Assembly (NCBI GenBank): GCA_030145845.1
Contig: JAIXHJ010000005.1
Coordinates: 186,001 to 250,000, forward strand
DNA from: Pseudomonadota bacterium
GTDB taxonomy: Bacteria; Pseudomonadota; Gammaproteobacteria; Pseudomonadales; Oceanobacteraceae
Direction of reading: 5' to 3'
DNA length: 64,000 nucleotides
Shown: in pieces, positions 18,901-25,975 of the stretch
Position numbering within the stretch: the stretch's first letter is position 1
How the letters are laid out: each line of letters opens with the position of its first letter
Notes under the pieces: model-generated
What the model saw: only the letters and a program-made list of their open reading frames with translations
What the model was told of the DNA's origin: nothing
Databases searched by the model: none
Position numbers and translations under genes: made by a program

Positions 18901-19104
18901 GAAACCGGCAGTGTGAATCTGGTGGTGTGGCTGGCCACCGCCGAACGCCAGTTAAAAACCCTGACGCAGGCGCACATCCTGCAGGCCTATGGCCGTATCG
19001 AAAAAGACGCCGCCTCCGGCATTACCCACGTGATTGCTTACCGCCTGCTGGATTTAAGCCATTTATTCCGTGGCCTGAAAAAAAGCTCACGCGATTTTCA
19101 CTGA
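15979..19104 (+). CDS. dnaE2: Error-prone DNA polymerase DnaE2
   Basis: A 1041-residue C-family polymerase of the DnaE2 type (usual length 1020-1080). The N-terminal PHP domain begins YAELHCVSNFTFLRGASHPEEL. The catalytic palm carries GRGSAANSVVCYCLG and the acidic motif PPDIDVDFE. The helix-hairpin-helix and OB regions are near the C-terminus (GFVAGLVTCRQRPGTAAGVT). The start at 15979 overlaps the imuB stop; an in-frame ATG at 15928 lies inside imuB and is rejected. The enzyme carries out mutagenic bypass with ImuA/ImuB and should be SOS-induced through the LexA boxes at 13838-13875. Confidence 0.96.
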   Translation: MSNTFRYAELHCVSNFTFLRGASHPEELVRRAVELNYSALAITDECSLAGVVRAYQALCDLQQEAENNEELTQQLTDFRLITGSEFRCAGQLFVVLVPDQTAYRELCRLITDCRRAADKGHYAFEVKQLQSLTHCLLLWQPQQAAVNEEMQALAVTLKQWFPQRLWLLAERMLDGDDHWRYEQMPDAAARWQIPLTCASQVHMHQPQRQPLQDCVTAIRLNCSIEQARPQLFANNERHLRSARKLQHLYAAELLQSTTGIARRCHFSLAEIRYTYPTDTLPPGEEAAAWLRRLVEEGVRRRFPQGIDQQIQQTIDKELRLIRLKEYEHYFLTINDIVRFARSQGILCQGRGSAANSVVCYCLGITAVNPQEVSLLFERFISAERHEPPDIDVDFESQRREEVIQYIYQKYGRDRAALAATVISYRPKSALRDVARALGLDLLALEPVLANFGYRYKKENWLDELLGQRLASAAQLQRLKQLVSELLRFPRHLSQHVGGFVIARERLTDLVPVENAAMAGRTVIQWDKEDLESLGLMKVDILSLGMLSAIRRCLQPLNITMADIPRADQATYAMLQRADTIGVFQVESRAQMNMLPRLKPENYYDLVVEVSIVRPGPIHGDMVHPYLKRRNGEEAADYPLDALKPVLERTLGVPLFQEQVIAFAMVAADFSAAEADLLRRSMASWRKKGHMHKLQQRLQDNMLRNGFSPDYIQRLLRQLQGFGEYGFPESHAASFALLVYVSAWLKCHHPALFCAALLNSQPMGFYSPAQLINDARAHGVRVLPVDIRHSDWQHQAEPGQNQPTLRLGLRLVKGLTEDAAQRLLAARERSPFLSIADCRLRAALSQRDSTALASANAFGDLAADRYQARWAVSEPLQQDLLSAALSREDRQHHHLPLLNQPDETDNLVEDFHSLGLTLGRHPMALLREQGQLGNSLTAAGLQQQPHNSEGFVAGLVTCRQRPGTAAGVTFVTLEDETGSVNLVVWLATAERQLKTLTQAHILQAYGRIEKDAASGITHVIAYRLLDLSHLFRGLKKSSRDFH

Positions 19105-19126
19105 TGCCGGCGTCCGCCTGTCCGTA

Positions 19127-20782
19127 TCAGACAACCGGAACCGCCGCTTCGGCCGCTGCCTGCTGACGCAGCAGGAAGCGCTGAATTTTACCGCTGGAGG
19201 TTTTCGGCAATTCGCTGACAAACGCAATTTCGCGCGGATAAGAATGCGTCGACAGATTCATGCGCACATGCTGCTGCAGCTCATCCACCAGGGTCTGGTC
19301 GGTAAAGTATTCCGGGCGCACAACCACAAAGGCCTTCACAATCGTGCCACGTTTTTCATCCGGTTTACCCACCACCGCACTTTCCAGCACCGCCGGATGC
19401 TCGAGCAGCGAACTTTCCACTTCTGCCGGCCCGATGCGGTAACCGGCGGACGCAATAATGTCGTCATCACGGCCGGTATAAGAGTGCGAGCCATCGCCAT
19501 GACTGATCACCACATCGCCGGTGAGATAATATCTGCCCTGAAACGGCTTTCTGGCATCGCCCATATAACCGCGGAAGAAAAATAACGGCGAGTTTTCCAT
19601 ATCCACAGCCAGTTCACCACTTTCACCGGCCGCCGCTTCTTCGCCGTCCGGTTTCAGTGCCACCAGCCGGTAACCCGGAATCTGATAGCCCATACTGGCA
19701 TCGCGGCGGGTGTGTTCAAATTCGTGGAAATTCGCTGACGTCATACCGGTTTCGGTCTGCCCGTACTGATCGCAGACGCGGCAGTTCAGTTTACGCTGCG
19801 CCCAGTTAACCACTTCCGGATTCAGCGGCTCGCCGGCACTGCTGGCAACCCGCAGCTGAATATCCGGATAGTCGTCCAGCAGATGCTCATTGGCCATCAG
19901 CAGACGGTAAGCCGTCGGTGCGGCTGCCAGATTGGTAATGCCGTAATGGCGCAGGAATTCAAAGGTATTTTCAGCAGTAAAACCGGCTTCGTTGTAATGA
20001 ATGGTGCAGCCCAGCAACAGTGGTCCGACAATGCCGTAATACAGACCATAGGCCCAGCCCGGGTCCGCCACATTCCAGAAATTATCGTCGTCGCGCACGC
20101 CCACCGCGTATTTCATATACATCCAGAATGCCGGCAGTGCCCGCGCCGGCACTTCCAGCCCTTTGGCCTTACCCGTGGTGCCGGAGGTGAACATCTGCAG
20201 AATAGGATCATCGGCGCCGATCAGCACCGCTTCATGCTCATCCGGCTGCCCGGCCAGCACCTGATCAAAGACAAAATCTGCCTCAGTGCTGAGGCGCCCG
20301 CTGTCGCTCACCAGCACCACCGGCGGCAGTTGCGCAATCTCCGCCAGTTTCGGCCACTGTTCTTCATTGGTTACCAGCAGGCGGGTGCCGGCCTGCTGTA
20401 GGCGGTAGTCAATGGCGCCGGAGCCGAAGGCGGTGAACAGCGGCTGATAAACGGCCCCTGCGCGCAGCGTTCCCAGCACACAGATCAGCAGTTCCGGTGT
20501 GCGTGGCAGCAGACAGGCAACGCGGTCACCGGGGCCAATCCCCTGTGACTGCAGAAAACCGGCGAACCGGGCGGCCTGACGCTGCAGCTCAGCGAATGTC
20601 ATTTCACCACACGAGCCGTCAATACGCTGATAGCGCAGAGCGACTTTATCCGGGTCGTGAGCGTGGCGGTCACAGATTTCTGTGCACACATTCAGCCCCT
20701 CATCCGCACTGCCCTGCAGCATCCGGGTAACGGCATCAACCGAGAAATCTTTGACGAAAGCGTCATAACGTGTTGTTTGCAT
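19127..20782 (-). CDS. AMP-forming acyl-CoA synthetase
   Basis: A 551-residue member of the adenylate-forming superfamily. The phosphate-binding loop is MFTSGTTGKAKGLEVP (~residues 196-211), the A5 motif is CDQYGQTETGM, A7 is YLTGDVV and A8 is YTGRDDDII. The catalytic Lys lies in LPKTSSGKIQRFLLR near the C-terminus. It should activate a carboxylate to its CoA thioester in the cytoplasm. Sequence near GYRIGPAEVES resembles acetyl/medium-chain synthetases, but substrate cannot be assigned. It is divergent from an AraC-type regulator across a 161-bp gap and convergent with dnaE2. Confidence 0.9.
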   Translation of the reverse strand: MQTTRYDAFVKDFSVDAVTRMLQGSADEGLNVCTEICDRHAHDPDKVALRYQRIDGSCGEMTFAELQRQAARFAGFLQSQGIGPGDRVACLLPRTPELLICVLGTLRAGAVYQPLFTAFGSGAIDYRLQQAGTRLLVTNEEQWPKLAEIAQLPPVVLVSDSGRLSTEADFVFDQVLAGQPDEHEAVLIGADDPILQMFTSGTTGKAKGLEVPARALPAFWMYMKYAVGVRDDDNFWNVADPGWAYGLYYGIVGPLLLGCTIHYNEAGFTAENTFEFLRHYGITNLAAAPTAYRLLMANEHLLDDYPDIQLRVASSAGEPLNPEVVNWAQRKLNCRVCDQYGQTETGMTSANFHEFEHTRRDASMGYQIPGYRLVALKPDGEEAAAGESGELAVDMENSPLFFFRGYMGDARKPFQGRYYLTGDVVISHGDGSHSYTGRDDDIIASAGYRIGPAEVESSLLEHPAVLESAVVGKPDEKRGTIVKAFVVVRPEYFTDQTLVDELQQHVRMNLSTHSYPREIAFVSELPKTSSGKIQRFLLRQQAAAEAAVPVV

Positions 20783-20943
20783 TCTGGATTACCTTCTTGT
20801 TCTTGTTTTTGAATCGTGGTTATTTTCTTATTGAATGAGTCCATGCTAAAGCAGCGCGGAAGCAGAACAGAATGACAGGATTCAGCAGATAACTTGACAA
20901 TTTTTGCACGCCAGACTGCACGCAACAGGGCAGAAAACAGACT

Positions 20944-21948
20944 ATGAAAAACCTGACATTTTCATCGCATTATGCCCGTGCCGCCCTGTATGGGCTGGAG
21001 CAGAATCAGGGCGACAGTTCGGCCTTACTGCGCAGTAAAAATATTGATCCGCGCCTGATCCGTGAACCGCTGGCGCGCATTCCCACCGACCAGTTTGTAC
21101 GTCTGTTCCGCCTGATCTGGAAACGTCTGGACGACGAATTTATGGGCCGCACCCGGCAGCCCTGCCGGGTTGGCCATTTTCACCTGATGGGCTCACTGGC
21201 GGTGCATGCCGATAATCTGCAGCAGCTGCTGCAGGAAAGTATCCGCTGCTACCGGCTGTTCTCTGACGATATTGTTATCCGCCTGGACACCCGTGGTGAG
21301 GAAGCGGAACTCAGCCTGCAGCACCGCTCACCGCAGCTGGACCCGGATAACTTTCTGGTGGAATGGCTGCTGCTGGTGTGGCACCGGCTGAGCGGCTGGC
21401 TGATCGACCGCAAAATTGTGCTCAGCAAAGCCACCTTCACCCACCCGCTGCCGGCCCACTTTGATGAATACCGTTTTGTGTTCCCCTGCCGCTGCTATTT
21501 CAGCCAGGCGCGCAACAGCCTGTTTTTCAGCAAAAACCTGCTGACCATGCCGGTGGTACGTTCCGCCGCAGAACTGGATGAATTTATTCTGAATTCCCCA
21601 CGTGACCTGATTGTCTGGAGTGAAGAAGACGACAGCATGACCACCCAGGTACGGCGTCTGCTCGAAAGCGGCGCCAGCGACCGCCTGCCCAATCTCGACT
21701 GGGTGGCAGAACAGCTGCATACCACCTCGTATACGCTGTCGCGCAAACTGAAATCGGAAGGCAGTTCGTATCAGAAAATCAAAGATAATCTGCGCCGTGA
21801 TCAGGCGGTGGTGATGCTGACCCGGCAGAACCTCAGCATTGCCGATATTTCCGCCCAGCTGGGGTTCGCCGAACCCGGTGCCTTTTCCCGCGCGTTCAAA
21901 GGCTGGACCGGCGTCAGCCCGCTGGCTTACCGCCAGCAGGAACAGTAA
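20944..21948 (+). CDS. AraC-family transcriptional regulator
   Basis: A 334-residue regulator. The N-terminal ~200 residues show the 'arabinose-binding' pattern of OruR/GadX-like AraC proteins (PTDQFVRLFRLIWKRLDDEF ... GHFHLMGSLAVHADNLQQLL). The C-terminal double helix-turn-helix holds VAEQLHTTSYTLSRKLKSEG and SIADISAQLGFAEPGAFSRA, followed by FKGWTGVSPLAYR, the AraC signature. It is divergent from the acyl-CoA synthetase at 19127-20782, a common arrangement for a regulator and its target. Effector unknown; a fatty acid or other carboxylate is a reasonable guess. Confidence 0.92.
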   Translation: MKNLTFSSHYARAALYGLEQNQGDSSALLRSKNIDPRLIREPLARIPTDQFVRLFRLIWKRLDDEFMGRTRQPCRVGHFHLMGSLAVHADNLQQLLQESIRCYRLFSDDIVIRLDTRGEEAELSLQHRSPQLDPDNFLVEWLLLVWHRLSGWLIDRKIVLSKATFTHPLPAHFDEYRFVFPCRCYFSQARNSLFFSKNLLTMPVVRSAAELDEFILNSPRDLIVWSEEDDSMTTQVRRLLESGASDRLPNLDWVAEQLHTTSYTLSRKLKSEGSSYQKIKDNLRRDQAVVMLTRQNLSIADISAQLGFAEPGAFSRAFKGWTGVSPLAYRQQEQ

Positions 21949-22315
21949 GACGGCTGCGCCAGCCGCAGCGATGATCCGATACGGCAGACATCAAAGCCGT
22001 GCGGCCTCTAAGCTGGGCAATGCCCGGCAGAGCTACCGCCGTCATTCGGGCTCTGGCCGCCCCCAGGCCCGGTCGCCTATCACCACTTCTATCAATTATT
22101 GAATCGTCCCCCGAAGTTCAGTACTCTCGAAGCCAAGCAGGGATGCCGCTGTACCGTCTGTATACGGATCGTCAAACGATTCTCCTCCCCGCTTAAATCC
22201 CATGATCAGGCCCGCGCTGTTCCTGCCCTGCGCTTATAAGGATGGGCGGTAGCGTACCCGGGATAAGAAGCCGTCCATTACCGCTTGCGCGGCCGGAAAG
22301 TACTGCAGGAAAAAC
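21949..22315. other. GC-rich non-coding region between araC regulator and cassette array; unrecognised
   Basis: About 370 bp with no convincing gene. The minus strand has a 35-codon ORF from 22203 (MGFKRGGESFDDPYTD...) ending near 22096, in frame with a longer interrupted stretch that begins near 22315. I do not recognise it as integrase or transposase. Several GC-rich self-complementary stretches suggest either a decayed gene or a structured RNA. This is where an integron integrase gene would be expected if one had been lost. Nothing else recognised. Confidence 0.35.
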
Positions 22316-22335
22316 ACCTGTATACACAAACAGTA
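22316..22335. promoter_or_regulatory. LexA-like box at the head of the cassette array
   Basis: ACCTGTATACACAAACAGTA contains the complete CTGT-N8-ACAG core (22318-22333). It lies ~290 bp upstream of the first cassette boundary. In many integrons LexA represses the integrase promoter at this position. Here no integrase gene lies on either side, so the box may be a relic of the lost Pint promoter. Confidence 0.7.
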
Positions 22336-22380
22336 TATTGAAAGACTTCCACAAGATTGTGCACATTTTCACTCTGCAGG

Positions 22381-22513
22381 GAAAACACGCATGCGCGGAT
22401 TGCTTCTTCCGGCTTCGGAAATGACCTGAAAAAACAAGAGCCTGGCTTTTAAGACAAAGTGATAACGCGCAAAGAGTAAAGAATCCATCAGAGTGAAAAC
22501 GCGCATGCGCGTT
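22381..22513. repeat. Two copies of a palindromic motif GAAAACRCGCATGCGCG
   Basis: GAAAACACGCATGCGCG (22381-22397) and GAAAACGCGCATGCGCG (22495-22511) differ by one base and are in direct orientation 114 bp apart. The second forms the perfect 16-bp palindrome AACGCGCATGCGCGTT (22498-22513). Such spaced palindromes suggest protein-binding sites, perhaps an operator or integron accessory element. I recognise no known factor. The 22336-22661 gap holds no gene; the cassette promoter (Pc) probably lies here, but I cannot place it confidently. Confidence 0.6.
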
Positions 22514-22617
22514 TATATTCTGACCAGAAAGAAAATAAAGACGATTTTATAAACTTTATCAATAAGTTAGAGTGCAAACTTAAACATCATGCAAGGTGTG
22601 TAAATGAGCATGCTTAC

Positions 22618-22635
22618 AAATAAACTGTTAGAAAC
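22618..22635 (+). other. attI-like / first cassette boundary (core G|TTAGAAAC)
   Basis: ACTGTTAGAAAC contains a GTTRRRY-like core at 22627-22635 (GTTAGAAAC). The reverse complement of this nine-base string, GTTTCTAAC, occurs at 24394-24402 as the R'' end of the first attC, exactly as expected when the R' half of a cassette's own attC is split to its leading edge. The insertion point is between 22627 and 22628. It could be the attI site or the right edge of a lost cassette. Confidence 0.65.
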
Positions 22636-22661
22636 ACGGAAAGGCCCTGCTAAGGAAGATT

Positions 22662-24401
22662 ATGAGAAAAAAATACCAAGTTTTTGTCAGCTCTACCTAT
22701 AAAGATCTTGTTGATGTTAGAAAGCATGTAATGAATACAATTTTAAAAGCGAGCTGCATCCCAGCTGGTATGGAGTTATTTCCACCAACAAGCGAGGCGC
22801 AATGGAAGGTAATAACCAGCGTAATAGATGAGAGTGATTACTACGTTCTAATAGTTGCAGGAAAGTATGGCTCTGAATTTAGAGGAAAGAGCTATACCCA
22901 GCGTGAATTTGAATACGCCATACAAAAAAAGAAAAAGATAATAGCACTTCTATATAAAAATATTGACAAACTTGATGGCGGAAGTCTTGAGAAGACGGAT
23001 GATAAAAGAAAAAAATTAGAGAATTTTAGAGCTTTAATTCTTAAAAATGGATTGACTGGATTCTGGGAAAATAAGGATGAGTTGTGCGGCGAGTTACGGC
23101 ATGGATTGGAGGACTTAAAAGAAAAGTTTCCAGCTGACGGGTGGATAAAGGGGTCTAGAGCAAACCTAAGAAAACTTTCAGAAAACCGTAACAAAAATCT
23201 TATTAAACAAAATACCAGGCTAAAAGATAGAGTGTCCGATCTAGAAGCTAAAATATCTGAATATGATGAAATATCGCAGATTCCAAATGGCAACTCTTTG
23301 AAAAAATTAATTGCCGATAAAATTCAGGAAATAGATGAGAAGATCTCTCAATATTTTCCGGAAAAGATGCGATCAGGTAAGCTTAATCAAGATGTAAGAT
23401 TTTCTTCATCCAAACTAATAAACTCATTAACTTCTATGGGTATACCTATAGATGTTTGCGTGGAGGTTCTAGATTTAGCGCTACCTGAACTTTTGTCGCT
23501 TAAAAGACAGGTGCCCCAGCTAACAACCTCTCATATTAGAACGGCAATATCGAATGCATTATACAAGATTGAAATATCGCAGTATTCCGATAACCAGATA
23601 CAACTATGGGGTGATGCATATGTTAGAAAATATGGAAATCCTCAAAGGAGAATATCGATTATCATGGATCATGATCCTTTAGATGTTAAATTTGAGTTTT
23701 TGTCCTATAGGTTTTTAAAAGAAATACTGATACCTGATCTGATTATGGACGTCTACGGTAACATTAACCCACGAAACTTTCTGAAAGAACAGAGAGCTAA
23801 GGAAGACGCTAGAATAGCAGAAGAAATTATTTCTTTTGTCAAGAAAATGAATGTATACAGGATTCACTATTCAAATTTACTATCACTTTCGAAAGAAATT
23901 GCACTTCAGCCCCCCCATCCTTGGTTAGTGCAGAAAGCATTTGAACCGGAAGCAATTCAATACGAGTATGATCGCTCGTTATCTCACGCAAAAATAATTT
24001 TCGAAGGAATAAATAAAGGTGAACTGTCTAATAAAGCAAGTTACTCGGTAAAGGAATGCGTTCATCACAGCAGTGCGGGTATTTTAGCTACATACGGTGT
24101 GTATATGGGTTGTGGTTATATGGCTCCCTTCTTTAATTTGCATCATCATATTGGTGATTTTGTAGCAGGCTTTGATTCGGAAAGTATAGGGTATTCAATG
24201 TTCAATAAATTCCCCGGCGATCTTATGGATGTGGGTACGTCGATTTCCGATTTTACAGAATTAGTAAACTCTATTAGGAAGGCATTGCGGGAATCGAAAG
24301 CGGAGGATGTGTTTACTATTCAGCAATATAAGGATGTCCTCCAGCTGTTTGAAGTGTTTGAATCAATAGTTAAGCTATACAAATATGACGAAAGTTTCTA
24401 A
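22662..24401 (+). CDS. DUF4062-domain protein, cassette 1 (possible defence or NTPase-linked function)
   Basis: A 579-residue protein in an unusually large (1.8-kb) cassette. Residues ~4-95 match the DUF4062 pattern: YQVFVSSTYKDLVDVRKHVM, then PAGMELFPP, VIDESDYYVLIVAGKYGS and SYTQREFEYA, a TIR/nucleoside-deoxyribosyltransferase-like fold often found at the N-terminus of NTPase or immunity-type proteins. A coiled coil spans ~170-200. Residues ~235-320 (FSSSKLINSLTSMGIPIDVC ... WGDAYVRKYGN) loosely resemble an ATP-cone. The C-terminal third is unrecognised and contains VHHSSAGIL and NLHHHIGDF. ATG follows AAGGAAGATT, 34 bp into the cassette. Defence is inference only. Confidence 0.82.
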   Translation: MRKKYQVFVSSTYKDLVDVRKHVMNTILKASCIPAGMELFPPTSEAQWKVITSVIDESDYYVLIVAGKYGSEFRGKSYTQREFEYAIQKKKKIIALLYKNIDKLDGGSLEKTDDKRKKLENFRALILKNGLTGFWENKDELCGELRHGLEDLKEKFPADGWIKGSRANLRKLSENRNKNLIKQNTRLKDRVSDLEAKISEYDEISQIPNGNSLKKLIADKIQEIDEKISQYFPEKMRSGKLNQDVRFSSSKLINSLTSMGIPIDVCVEVLDLALPELLSLKRQVPQLTTSHIRTAISNALYKIEISQYSDNQIQLWGDAYVRKYGNPQRRISIIMDHDPLDVKFEFLSYRFLKEILIPDLIMDVYGNINPRNFLKEQRAKEDARIAEEIISFVKKMNVYRIHYSNLLSLSKEIALQPPHPWLVQKAFEPEAIQYEYDRSLSHAKIIFEGINKGELSNKASYSVKECVHHSSAGILATYGVYMGCGYMAPFFNLHHHIGDFVAGFDSESIGYSMFNKFPGDLMDVGTSISDFTELVNSIRKALRESKAEDVFTIQQYKDVLQLFEVFESIVKLYKYDESF

Positions 24402-24444
24402 CAAAGCGTTGCACCGGACGAGCCGGTGAACGCGGCGTTATATG
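24394..24444 (+). repeat. attC site of cassette 1
   Basis: R'' GTTTCTAAC, then GCGTT-G-CACCGG pairs with CCGGTGAACGC across a 5-nt loop, leaving one extrahelical G, the classic strand-selection feature of attC. R' is GGCG|TTATATG. Best-formed site of the array. Confidence 0.92.
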
Positions 24445-24467
24445 TAAAAAGTGATTGAAACCTATTT

Positions 24468-24743
24468 ATGAAGAGTAAACAAGCGAAACGGGTTATATAT
24501 ACAAGCTTGCTTGTCATCTACTTTAGTTTTTTAGCCCGAGTGCTGTATAAAGTGGCGAATAACGAAGGGTTGGATACTTATAATAGTGTTAGCCTGGTGC
24601 AGTGGAATTACATTTCTGTATTGGTATTACTGTTACTAATTCCAGTTGCTTCATTATTAGGATATTTCATCTCAAAGTACCTAACCCTTCGAGAAAACAG
24701 AAAGTGGAAAAAGGTTAAAAATGAAATCCGAAAAAACACATAA
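24468..24743 (+). CDS. Small two-TM membrane protein, cassette 2 (hypothetical)
   Basis: A 91-residue protein, unrecognised. Two hydrophobic helices are clear: residues ~10-27 (VIYTSLLVIYFSFLARVLY) and ~48-70 (YISVLVLLLLIPVASLLGYF). A short Lys/Arg-rich cytoplasmic tail follows (RENRKWKKVKNEIRKN), so the tail is probably inside by the positive-inside rule. It fills a 390-bp cassette. The stop codon overlaps the R'' core of attC2, typical for compact cassettes. Function unknown. Confidence 0.72.
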   Translation: MKSKQAKRVIYTSLLVIYFSFLARVLYKVANNEGLDTYNSVSLVQWNYISVLVLLLLIPVASLLGYFISKYLTLRENRKWKKVKNEIRKNT

Positions 24744-24834
24744 CAAAGCATGCTGCACAAACCACTGCGTGGTTTGGACGGTTTTTCCGCTCGCACCTCG
24801 CTACAAAACCGCAGAAAATACTAGGCGTTATGAG
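24736..24834 (+). repeat. attC site of cassette 2
   Basis: R'' ACACATAAC and R' GGCG|TTATGAG bound a ~95-bp site. Internal hairpins include CAAACCA/TGGTTTG and CGGTTTT/AAAACCG. The outer L''/L' pairing is weak, so recombination activity is uncertain. Confidence 0.75.
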
Positions 24835-25513
24835 TAATATTATGAAGATTAAAGATTTACTGAAAAATAGCTGGGTGGATTTTAAGAAAACCCTTGCAAC
24901 CTTCCTTAAATTAGCCTGGTGGCCAATTCTTATTTTGGTGTCAACCCCAAACATAAGATCATACCTGGAAACAGATAAATCTACCTGGATTTCCATTCTT
25001 CTCGATTTTGGTGAAACTATAGTTACTGTATTTTTGGCCTTATATTCTTTTATTAGTCTATTCAAAAGTAGAAATATAGAGATATCTCTTTCTGGCGGAA
25101 AAATCTTTGTTTTATGGTTTGCTTCGATGTTTATAGCTTTAGCATCATCTATTGCAACTCTATTTCTAGTTATACCCGGATTAATAATCCTTGCTTTAAG
25201 TATCTTCACCCCAATCTTTATACTTTATAAAAATGAAGGGCCAATTGAAGCGATTGCATCTAGTTCATCACACATGCAGGGGCAGCTACTAAAATCAACT
25301 TGTGTTTTTACTGCATTCTGGGCAGTGCCAGTAGTATTTAACTATGCACTGTTGCACTTACCTTTGAATTTAGCCTTATTTAGCGTCGTATCTGTAGTTA
25401 CGTCTTCTATAGTAGGTTATTTCATTTATTCAGTTGCATTCAACGCTTATTTCGAACTAGAAACTACTCATAACAAATCAATCCAGCCGAGCACTGAAAC
25501 GCCAGCTGATTGA
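24830..25513 (+). CDS. Multi-pass membrane protein resembling YciC/UPF0259-type proteins, cassette 3
   Basis: A 227-residue integral membrane protein. Hydrophobic segments lie near residues ~22-38, ~58-76, ~88-108, ~112-135, ~160-178 and ~185-205. The stretch VIPGLIILALSIFTPIFILY followed by NEGPIEAIASSSSHMQG resembles the glycerophosphodiester-domain/YciC type pattern of 'membrane helices then GP-x-A-x-x-S'. Function is unknown. The ATG at 24830 lies inside the cassette junction; an alternative ATG at 24842 has no better ribosome-binding site. The reading frame continues through the attC to a TGA at 25511, so the last ~13 residues are encoded by attC DNA. Confidence 0.7.
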   Translation: MSNIMKIKDLLKNSWVDFKKTLATFLKLAWWPILILVSTPNIRSYLETDKSTWISILLDFGETIVTVFLALYSFISLFKSRNIEISLSGGKIFVLWFASMFIALASSIATLFLVIPGLIILALSIFTPIFILYKNEGPIEAIASSSSHMQGQLLKSTCVFTAFWAVPVVFNYALLHLPLNLALFSVVSVVTSSIVGYFIYSVAFNAYFELETTHNKSIQPSTETPAD

Positions 25514-25525
25514 GACTTTATGAGT
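25466..25525 (+). repeat. attC site of cassette 3 (R' core mutated)
   Basis: R'' ACTCATAAC is the exact reverse complement of this cassette's leading GTTATGAGT. TCAATC-C-AGC pairs with GCTGATTGA, leaving a bulged C. At the downstream junction the expected G|TT reads T|TT (25517|25518), so the core is damaged and the boundary may be fixed. Confidence 0.75.
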
Positions 25526-25581
25526 AAATCGGTTCATGGCACATTTACAAGCAACCTGAATTTTGGAAAGAGAGTATTTTA

Positions 25582-25878
25582 ATGAGTGAGCGCGATGTCG
25601 ATGATGGGTTTTGGGATAGAGCTGATGGCCTAATTAATCTAGCAAACGAGTATTGCGATACGATCTCGAGGTCCAAAGTGAGTGCCAGTTTTCTATATGC
25701 TGCTGCAAGGTTCAACTCATTTGTAATTGCCGCTTCGACTAGTTCGGTTGAGGAGTTGAAGCGTGACAAAGAGGACGCTATTGAATACTTCGTGGAGCAA
25801 TATAGAAAAATGCTGACCGAAAACATCGATGATCACATCAAGAATTATGATAAATACATCGGGCGAGGCAACTCATAA
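25582..25878 (+). CDS. DUF3144 family protein, cassette 4
   Basis: A 98-residue soluble protein matching the DUF3144 family as I know it: DDGFWDRADGLINLANEYCD, then KVSASFLYAAARFNSFVIAA and KEDAIEYFVEQYRKMLTENI. It is nearly all helical and acidic. The family is widespread in marine gammaproteobacteria, both chromosomal and in cassettes; its role is not known. The ATG at 25582 lies 64 bp inside the cassette and the TAA overlaps the attC R'' core. Confidence 0.85.
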   Translation: MSERDVDDGFWDRADGLINLANEYCDTISRSKVSASFLYAAARFNSFVIAASTSSVEELKRDKEDAIEYFVEQYRKMLTENIDDHIKNYDKYIGRGNS

Positions 25879-25948
25879 CAAGCAGCACCATAATCGTGGC
25901 TTCGCCACTAGGACTTGCTTCGCTCGCCATGTGCGGGGGCGTTACATG
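25871..25948 (+). repeat. attC site of cassette 4
   Basis: R'' ACTCATAAC mirrors the cassette's leading TTATGAGT; R' is GGGCG|TTACATG. GCAC-C-AT pairs with ATGTGC with one extrahelical base. Its internal sequence closely resembles the site at 26834-26908. Confidence 0.85.
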
Positions 25949-25975
25949 TTACATATAGTGAGAAATAAATACTTT

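Noticed and set aside
21949..22320. Integron integrase (intI) or group II intron RNA
   Set aside because: I looked for tyrosine-recombinase motifs and for a recognisable domain V hairpin and found neither, so no gene or intron is called.
22892..23293. Minus-strand ORF of 133 codons inside the DUF4062 gene
   Set aside because: It is antisense within a longer gene that has a good start site, a recognised domain and cassette boundaries.
25829..25975. N-terminal extension of the cassette 5 lipoprotein
   Set aside because: It would translate the previous attC; the ATG at 25976 gives a clean lipobox signal.
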